DNA from: Oryzias latipes
Lineage: Eukaryota; Chordata; Actinopteri; Beloniformes; Adrianichthyidae
Length of the DNA: 64,000 nt
Assembly: GCF_002234675.1 (NCBI RefSeq)
Contig: NC_019880.2
Location: 17,535,756 to 17,599,755, forward strand
Direction: 5' to 3'
This document shows, piece after piece, positions 60,601-64,000 of the stretch (the stretch's first letter is position 1; each line of letters begins with the position of its first letter). The translations under genes and the position numbers were made by a program. Under the pieces are notes generated by a model, which had not been told where the DNA came from, ran no database searches, and saw only the letters and a program-made list of their open reading frames with translations.

Positions 60601-63600
60601 AACTGTTTACATGCAACACGATCGGATCAACAATCAGCATAACCCACCTATCTCGATCGTAAAGAAATTTTGATCCGAACGAGTCTGATCAGGGCATAGT
60701 ATTCCGAACGGCGTGTTTACATGACGCATTTTTCTTCCGATCAGGCGTTCTTTCCGATTACTTTTGTCCATGTAAACGCAGCTAGTGTTTACAACATGGC
60801 TGAAGCACAGTTTAAACTGCAAGCTAACAGCTACTCGGAGGAGCATGGGTGCAGCTGCCAGAGAATTCAGGAGGAATGAATAAACCCATGGTTCACAAGT
60901 GGAGGAAGCTGGAAAATGAACTCCGACAAGTCAAGAAGACGCAGCTGAGTTTCCGAGGAAAAAAGGCGACTCGAATGATGGATTAACAGCAATCAGCTTT
61001 GAGAAGCTTCTCTGCAGTCACCTTTTGACTGAGGGCAGTAACGCTTTCAGAGGAAGTTTTTGCTTTCGTTTTATGAAGCGCCGTCATCTTTCCATCCGAG
61101 CAAGGAATATGGTGCTGCTGCAACATCCAGCGGATTACAATGAAAAGCTGTTCATCGTCCGCTCATACTGCAGCAAAAAGATTGACTACAAACACCTCCA
61201 GCCACATCAGAAACATGGACCAGGCACCGCTGACTTTCGACATCCCGGGGAGTCATACTGTTGAGAAGAACGATACGCACAACGGGGCACGGTTTTATTG
61301 TTGTGGAAGGCAATCGCCGGGCGAGTTATGCCACAGCTTGTGAATGGATTGTAGAAGCTTGGGCTAACGCAGGGGTCGGGAACCTATGGCTCGCGAGCCA
61401 TATATGGCTCTTTTGATGGTCACATGTGGCTCGCAGACAAATCCTTAATTATACTTTTTTTTTTCATTAGACCAGTCCTTCTCGGGCGCGATGCGATGCC
61501 AGAGGCGCGCAGTAGTAGCGGTGCTTGGAGAAAAAACTATCAGTTTACTGTTATCTATTATTTCACAGAGTTTTTACCACCCGGAAACCTTTGAATTGCC
61601 TCCCTGAGGAAGAGCGCGCAGTTTTGGGGACGGGATGTGTGAGGAAGAAAGCAGAGGGGGTGGGGGGTGGGGGGGGGACCGGCAGCAGGTGAATCGCGCA
61701 GAGATGGTAAAAACGTAAACCTGCTGCCCGTCACTCCTGCAGCGTGGGTGTGTGTGTTTGGTTCCATGTCTGTCTCACATCTAAAGAACATTCAGACCTA
61801 AGATCCCGTTTAAAGTCTCAACGCCTGCATGAAGCAGAAACTCACCACGTATCAACCAGACTAGACAATCAGCAAAACTACCACCAGAAATACTCATCAT
61901 TTATTAGCAACAGTATAACAATGTTATTAAAAAGAATCCACAGACTTATTGGACTTTAAAAATGTTGAAATTACATCAAATGCACACATTCATTTGTATA
62001 TTTAGTTTTAAACATATTGTCGCGGACTGAGTTTAACTTGGCTGTTGGGCCGCGTTAAAAGTTCTGGAGTTCATGGAACGCATCGTTCAAGCAGAGATCT
62101 GATTGGCCCTCAGTTCTGTCGCTCAGCCTGTTGTTAGGGAGTTTGGACCAATGGGGTTCAGCCATGGGCCGAATAAGGAAATGGGAGGACTGGAGCGGGA
62201 GCAGGGGAATATAAAGTTGGGAGAAGCGCTCTCGTCTCAGCGGGAGAGATTCAAGAGTTGCTGAATTGATTGTACGGCGTTTGTTGCGGTCTACAGTAAC
62301 CACTGCCACAATAAAGAACCCTAAAAGAGGTTAAGTCTCCGTGCCTTAGTGTGGGAAAGGGACACTACATTATTGTATGGCTCTTTCGAAATTACATTTA
62401 AAAATATGTGGCGTTTATGGCTCTCTTGGCCAAAAAGGTTCCCGACCCCTGGGCTAACGTGTCCGCTTTCGTAGTACAGAAAAGCCGACATCATTAATGA
62501 GGAGCCGCACTGCAACGAGACGGACTCTGATGATGAGGAAAGGGAACCTGGCGTATTTGATAGAAATTTAGCCCAGCTGTTCATTTCTGATACAGAAGAT
62601 GAGGACTTTGATGGATTTTCGGATGCTAATTGATGACTGAAAAATGAAAAAAAAAATCACAATCAACTCAGTTTTTCTCCTGCGTCCTTTTCTAAATACA
62701 CACTAGCATGCATGTTCTACCGGTATGTGTTAACGTGCCCGTGCCCTAACACCCAGTGCATCTTTTGTATGTGTAAAACACCGCAAAACCCCCTATAACT
62801 GAGAACGCGCCCTATAACCCAGTGCGCCCTATGGTCATGAACATACAGTAATCGCAAAATTGTGTTTTCTTTTTGACATTTCGCGAATTTTGATAAAGTT
62901 TTGCGAATATGTGTGATGGAAACACTGCAAAGATCTACTAAAAGGAGGCCTGACATGTTTTTTTAAGCTCTTCTATTACATAAAACATCTTCTGAAGGTC
63001 TATCACAACAGCTCTCCTCCCACCTTCCTGAAATGAGGGTGTTTGGACTGTGACCACCAGGCCACAGGAGGTAGGAATGTGGGGTATGGAAGGTGGTCCA
63101 TTTTTCTTCCTGATGGATGCAACTCTGAATAATTCTAGCAGATTTTGTTTTTTCAAGTGAAAAAAAACGATGATTCACTGAAAGCCTGCTGACTTCAGTG
63201 ACTGTTGTGCTTTGTAAGAAACAGCAAAAGCGTATAAATGATTTTGAACTTTTGGGCTATGTGACCACAACGTATTTTTTAAGTGTGGAATATCACTTTG
63301 GTATACCACTTTTTAATCCACACCGTGCAGCCAATAAACTCATAGTCTTGTGTAACAATAGTACACGCTCCTGGAAGGTAACCAAAGAAATTATACCAGG
63401 CCTTAATAAAGGAGATACATCACCCAAAATAGGTTTTTTGAAAACAACTGGAGAAAACAGGGAACATTTACCAATTAATTCTTTTCCGAAATTAGCTTTT
63501 AAAACAAATCCCTCAAAAAATGCTGATGTAAAGATATTTAAATTAAGAATATGCAGCCTTGAAAGGGCTTTAACCTCTTTTAAAAAAGCCTTTTCTGTTG

Positions 63601-63787
63601 ATTTTTATTTTTGAATTGAATGTCTTCCAGTTTGTAAAGCGCACCTCACCAATATTTTTCTCTTATTGTTCCAATAGATTATTTGAATGGTCTGCTCATT
63701 TGTCTTTTGATTGTTCGTTAATCTGCAGATGGTCCACAGTTGGAGCAGAGCTGGACCACAGAGGCTGCAGAGAGTCCCAGTGATAAG
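34764..63787 (+). CDS. ASPP-family protein (PPP1R13B/TP53BP2-like), 5' part, partial
   Basis: Exons 34764-34772 (M-L-P, donor GTAAGT), 50716-50863, 55769-55876 and 63729-63787 join without phase conflict to 108 residues; the gene continues beyond the window. The N-terminal ubiquitin/RA-like fold of ASPP1/ASPP2 is recognisable: [36 protein letters not shown], then [19 protein letters not shown] proteins stimulate p53-type apoptosis and recruit PP1 through C-terminal ankyrin repeats and an SH3 domain, which are not in this window. The sequence after HLAEVW (RWG-RR-EV) is nearer to mammalian PPP1R13B, but the NERP segment and the start of the following region are diverged ([14 protein letters not shown]). 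The exact paralogue is therefore left open. The first intron is about 16 kb, the others 4.9 and 7.9 kb, all rich in transposons. Confidence 0.82.
35459..35680. repeat. foldback repeat with arms of about 70 bp
   Basis: The left arm (about 35459-35530: 'ttgcttcctgacacgggcg', 'ccgccatgttgaaacca', 'cagtgattggtcc') and the right arm (about 35605-35680: 'ggaccaatcactg', 'tggtttcaacatggcgg', 'cgcccgtgtcaggaagcaa') are reverse complements at roughly 90%. The centre repeats 'gatacgatgactcagagcaa'. Similar half-arms occur at 42335-42385 and 42750-42780. Confidence 0.85.
35756..36530. repeat. dispersed repeat, two tandem partial copies
   Basis: Contains 'attgtggtctatattcgcc' followed by 'gagcatcaatgcacactgg' (about 36038-36080) and again 'ggtctatatttgcc', 'gagcatcgatgcacgctgg' (about 36377-36412). 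The related block at 44930-45240 has 'attgtggtctgtagtcac' and 'accatcaatgcac'. The left part has 'gaattctcaccctaatcc' and the right part ends near 'catagtgcaccagatagtg'. It looks like a non-autonomous DNA element of fish; superfamily not assigned. Confidence 0.55.
37688..38345 (-). mobile_element. L1-type LINE, 5'-truncated 3' end
   Basis: On the minus strand an open frame (38292-37891) matches the C-terminal end of fish L1/Tx1 ORF2: [35 protein letters not shown] and the final EEIRY region. The frame continues upstream with shifts to about 38345. It then runs through a short 3' UTR to a poly(A)-like tail (T-rich on +, 37688-37700). The rest of ORF2 and ORF1 is missing, the usual 5' truncation. 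Confidence 0.75.
40086..40523. mobile_element. hAT MITE, copy 2 (438 bp)
   Basis: Same family as 24083-24494. Ends TAGAGCTGCACGATATG and, on the other strand, TAGGCCTGCACAATTAA. The 8-bp target duplication is GCGCGGAG / GCACGGAG (40078-40085, 40524-40531). Internal 'attgcgatgacgatataac' is shared with copy 1. Confidence 0.85.
42300..42900. repeat. compound foldback repeat
   Basis: 'ctggctccaagaagccaaaa' (about 42468-42487) and 'ttttggtttcttggagccag' (about 42882-42901) are near-perfect inverted arms about 400 bp apart. Outside and inside them are 'gccgccatgttgg' plus 'cagtgattggtgc' (about 42340-42385) and 'ggaccaatcac' (about 42757), which match the arms of the foldback at 35459-35680. These appear to be members of one foldback or MITE family. 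Confidence 0.55.
42927..42947. repeat. G21 homopolymer
   Basis: An uninterrupted run of 21 G in the middle of an intron. A matching run of 19 G lies at 34384-34402 in the promoter region. Run lengths this long are prone to sequencing error. Confidence 0.9.
43489..43635 (+). CDS. candidate alternative first exon of the ASPP-family gene
   Basis: An open stretch ends at a strong donor (GCATGG/GTGAGT) in phase 0, exactly the phase of exon 2 at 50716. Using the ATG at 43489 gives 49 codons; the second in-frame ATG at 43519 gives 39. The end of the peptide is very basic ([17 protein letters not shown]) and would run straight into VILTVYL. A TATA-like TTTTATATTTG lies at about 43366-43376, roughly 120 bp upstream, in a pyrimidine-rich block. 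This would be a second promoter giving a longer, basic N-terminus in place of M-L-P. It rests on splice-site logic only. Confidence 0.4.
44930..45240. repeat. dispersed repeat, third copy
   Basis: Related to 35756-36530 ('attgcattgtggtctgtag', 'catcaatgcac', 'cagagacttatgggaaat'), ending near 'gtgcactaagtagtgagtaa' and 'gaattcggacgc'. Confidence 0.5.
46365..46386. repeat. (CTA)n microsatellite
   Basis: About seven CTA units in a row. Confidence 0.9.
46601..47880. mobile_element. TIR DNA element, 1.28 kb, superfamily unassigned
   Basis: Ends CAGTGATGAAAGTC (left) and GACTTTCATCACTG (right) are perfect reverse complements. Flanks share CCTATA (46595-46600 and 47881-47886), a possible 6-bp target duplication. 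Next to the left end is a set of short inverted CCGGGAA/TTCCCGG motifs. The interior includes CCAAT-type and GC-rich promoter-like DNA (46800-46900) but no transposase that I recognise. Confidence 0.7.
47895..48760. mobile_element. hAT element (CAGTGTTTTTCAACC ends), non-autonomous
   Basis: Terminal repeats CAGTGTTTTTCAACC and GGTTGAAAAACACTG are perfect. The 8-bp target duplication GGTTAGGG is exact on both sides (47887-47894, 48761-48768). Subterminal 'gtgtgccgcggc' motifs occur at both ends. The interior has CCAAT motifs and a short ATG-started segment near 48392, probably a relic of the transposase gene's promoter and first exon. No transposase domain remains. Confidence 0.92.
48990..49275 (+). 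repeat. fish-wide LINE-type tail repeat, copy B
   Basis: Contains 'gcatgttctccccgtgcatg', 'actccggcttcctcccacc', 'ttgtccctaggtgtgagtgt', 'gcgacggactggcgacctg' and a degenerate GATGAATGAATC tail. Same family as 33210-33375, somewhat longer. Confidence 0.8.
50336..50497. repeat. (CATA)n microsatellite, about 40 units
   Basis: About 162 bp of perfect tetranucleotide repeat, about 220 bp before exon 2 of the ASPP-family gene. Because the unit length is not a multiple of three, all frames are open (Y-I-H-T on +, M-Y-V-C on -), which produces several false open frames. Confidence 0.98.
51180..51357. mobile_element. right-end fragment of the pogo/Tigger-like family
   Basis: Ends 'gcgagggaacactg' followed by TA. 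The stretch 'gactgtaaaaggtaaacta' then 'tgttaaagcgaggg' parallels 'actgtgaaaagtaaactac' then 'gttatggcaaggg' at 20103-20132, and 'gccaatcaggatgcagagca' parallels 'gccaatcatactgcagaaca'. No matching left end was found. Confidence 0.55.
53760..53934 (-). mobile_element. hAT-like MITE remnant, second copy
   Basis: On the minus strand it begins GGGGGTGAAACAATTAATCG, followed by 'gaatcgatttctattcc'. It resembles the start of 10572-10745. The far end is indistinct. Confidence 0.4.
55281..55637. mobile_element. piggyBac-type MITE, 357 bp
   Basis: Flanked by TTAA on both sides (55277-55280, 55638-55641). Ends CCCTTTAACACC (left) and, on the other strand, CCCTTTTTACTACTGG (right). It ends 130 bp before exon 3 of the ASPP-family gene. 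No coding capacity. Confidence 0.7.
58217..59003. mobile_element. inner Harbinger-like element
   Basis: The left end (about 58217: 'aagggcaccaatgtgagtg', 'cagaccgacgtgaa') and the right end on the other strand (about 59003: 'aaggcctgtacacaccggg', 'acgaatattcgccag') are approximate inverted repeats. Inside is a minus-strand fragment of a Harbinger transposase (58445-58771). Boundaries are accurate to within about 5 bp. Confidence 0.5.
58445..58771 (-). pseudogene. Harbinger transposase N-terminal fragment
   Basis: A 108-residue frame starts with a low-complexity Ser run and acidic patch, then [39 protein letters not shown]. This is the N-terminal pattern of Harbinger transposases of the type found in fish. 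After about residue 90 the pattern is lost and the frame stops. The whole DDE catalytic region is absent. Confidence 0.75.
59109..59348 (-). pseudogene. second Harbinger transposase fragment
   Basis: The 79-residue frame includes [20 protein letters not shown], then [17 protein letters not shown] and [14 protein letters not shown], a standard stretch near the N-terminus of HARBI1-like transposases. It belongs to the outer element. It has neither a normal start nor a catalytic core. Confidence 0.75.
61370..62451. mobile_element. hAT element (CAGGGGTCGGGAACC ends)
   Basis: Terminal repeats CAGGGGTCGGGAACC and, at the right, GGTTCCCGACCCCTG are perfect. The 8-bp target duplication GGCTAACG is exact (61362-61369, 62452-62459). 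Both subterminal regions carry 'atggctc' motifs. No transposase is present. A solo LTR (62018-62369) has inserted within it. Confidence 0.93.
62018..62369 (+). mobile_element. solo LTR, about 352 bp
   Basis: Runs TGTCGCGGACTGAG to GGGACACTACA, the TG...CA of an LTR. It has a TATA box (GAATATAAAG, about 62208), then AATAAA (about 62312) in the proper order and CCAAT-type motifs upstream. There is no second LTR or internal region, so it would be a product of LTR-LTR recombination. A perfect target duplication was not found (TATT occurs near both ends), which lowers confidence. Confidence 0.6.
63198..63614 (+). other. unassigned 138-codon open frame in intron 3
   Basis: Open from a TTG/GTG-type codon region without a clear ATG-led signal; the first ATG is inside. 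The peptide has no domain that I recognise and has AT-driven composition (many Lys, Asn, Phe, Ile). It lies between the transposon nest and exon 4 of the ASPP-family gene. It may be a chance frame or a relic of a mobile element. Confidence 0.2.
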
Positions 63788-64000
63788 GTAAATGGGCCAA
63801 AACAGAAAAGCACACAACTAAACCAGGGGCTGCTGAACAAGCAGTAATTTACATCACCAATAGGTCTTCCTTTGTCTACATAGTTTGAACTACACACAGT
63901 GGAGTTGGAGTGTGTGTGGAGAGTACTGATTATCTTTGTTGAGGAGTGTGTAAATTTTAAAGTTTAAAGTCTGGACTTAAACTTTCTACAGTACCAGGAG
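63788..64000 (+). other. start of ASPP-gene intron 4
   Basis: Follows the GTAAAT donor of exon 4; nothing recognised before the window ends. Confidence 0.5.

Larger units (their letters stand above)
60796..62633 (+). pseudogene. pogo-like transposase, broken and interrupted
   Basis: Three recognisable pieces. (a) 60796-61010: ATG and [18 protein letters not shown], then a frameshift to [15 protein letters not shown] and LSFRGKK, the CENP-B/pogo-type helix-turn-helix region. (b) About 61208-61300: [12 protein letters not shown] and TVEKNDT, the first catalytic Asp motif of the DDE domain. (c) About 62480-62633: an acidic C-terminus ([11 protein letters not shown], then [12 protein letters not shown]) ending at TGA. 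Most of the catalytic domain is gone, and a hAT element sits between pieces b and c. Confidence 0.75.
59530..62848 (+). mobile_element. pogo-like DNA transposon, decayed
   Basis: The ends CCGTATTTTCACAACCATAA (59530) and, on the other strand, CTGTATGTTCATGACCATAG (62848) are inverted repeats, followed by GGCGC on both sides. Each is flanked by TA (59528-59529, 62849-62850). Remnants of a pogo/Tigger-type transposase lie inside on the + strand. A hAT element inserted at 61370-62451 accounts for about a third of the length. Confidence 0.8.
58132..62928. mobile_element. outer Harbinger-like element hosting nested insertions
   Basis: The left end GCTGCGTTTCCATTGACA (58132) and the right end on the other strand GCAGTGTTTCCATCACACA (62928) are imperfect inverted repeats. 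Just inside are matching 'atggaaac' motifs. A Harbinger transposase fragment lies in its own sequence (59109-59348). Insertions at 58217-59003 and 59530-62848 make up most of the length. Without them about 690 bp is left. I could not define the target duplication with confidence. Confidence 0.5.
55877..63728 (+). other. ASPP-gene intron 3
   Basis: The first part (55877-58131) has no gene or repeat that I can name; minus-strand open frames at 56005-56727 and 57572-57916 lack domains. The second part is taken up by the transposon nest at 58132-62928. The third (62929-63728) holds an unassigned open frame at 63198-63614. Confidence 0.45.

Overview
This window is vertebrate nuclear DNA, almost certainly from a bony (teleost) fish. 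The genes are split by GT-AG introns, some only 77 bp long. The recognisable proteins are vertebrate families: a MARCKS-like protein, a connexin, a PRL phosphatase and an ASPP-family protein. The intergenic DNA is AT-rich and full of fish-type transposons (PIF/Harbinger, hAT, piggyBac, pogo/Tc1-like, Ty3/gypsy, LINEs).

Layout. (1) 1.6-4.3 kb, + strand: marcksl1, two coding exons, with a GC-box promoter and a poly(A) signal at 4318. (2) 7.1-10.2 kb, - strand: a beta-type connexin split over three coding exons; its first coding intron carries a decayed LINE. (3) 10.2-24.5 kb: no host gene. It holds a piggyBac-type MITE, a pogo/Tigger-like element with a Ty3/gypsy retrotransposon inserted in it, a PIF/Harbinger element with both of its genes, a second GGGG-ended DNA element containing a SINE-like insertion, and a hAT MITE. 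(4) 24.7-29.7 kb, + strand: ptp4a2, five coding exons, complete, 168 residues. (5) 30.0-31.0 kb, - strand: two phase-compatible candidate exons of an unidentified gene, tail to tail with ptp4a2. (6) 34.4 kb to the window end, + strand: the 5' part of an ASPP-family gene (PPP1R13B/TP53BP2-like). It has a 3-codon first exon, a candidate alternative first exon, a 16-kb first intron and exons 2-4; the rest lies beyond the window.

The host genes do not form an operon or pathway. marcksl1, ptp4a2 and a GJB-type connexin all lie on human 1p34-p35 as I recall it, so the arrangement looks like conserved vertebrate synteny.

The most unusual structures are in the transposons. At 15.5-20.1 kb the gypsy element has LTRs and a polypurine tract reading on the + strand, but its pol remnant reads on the - strand, and the left LTR stops short exactly where the inverted pol begins. 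At 58.1-62.9 kb there is a nest of transposons: a Harbinger-like shell holding another Harbinger-like element and a pogo-like element; the pogo-like element holds a hAT element, which holds a solo LTR. Exon joins come from splice-site motifs and reading phase only. No database search was run.
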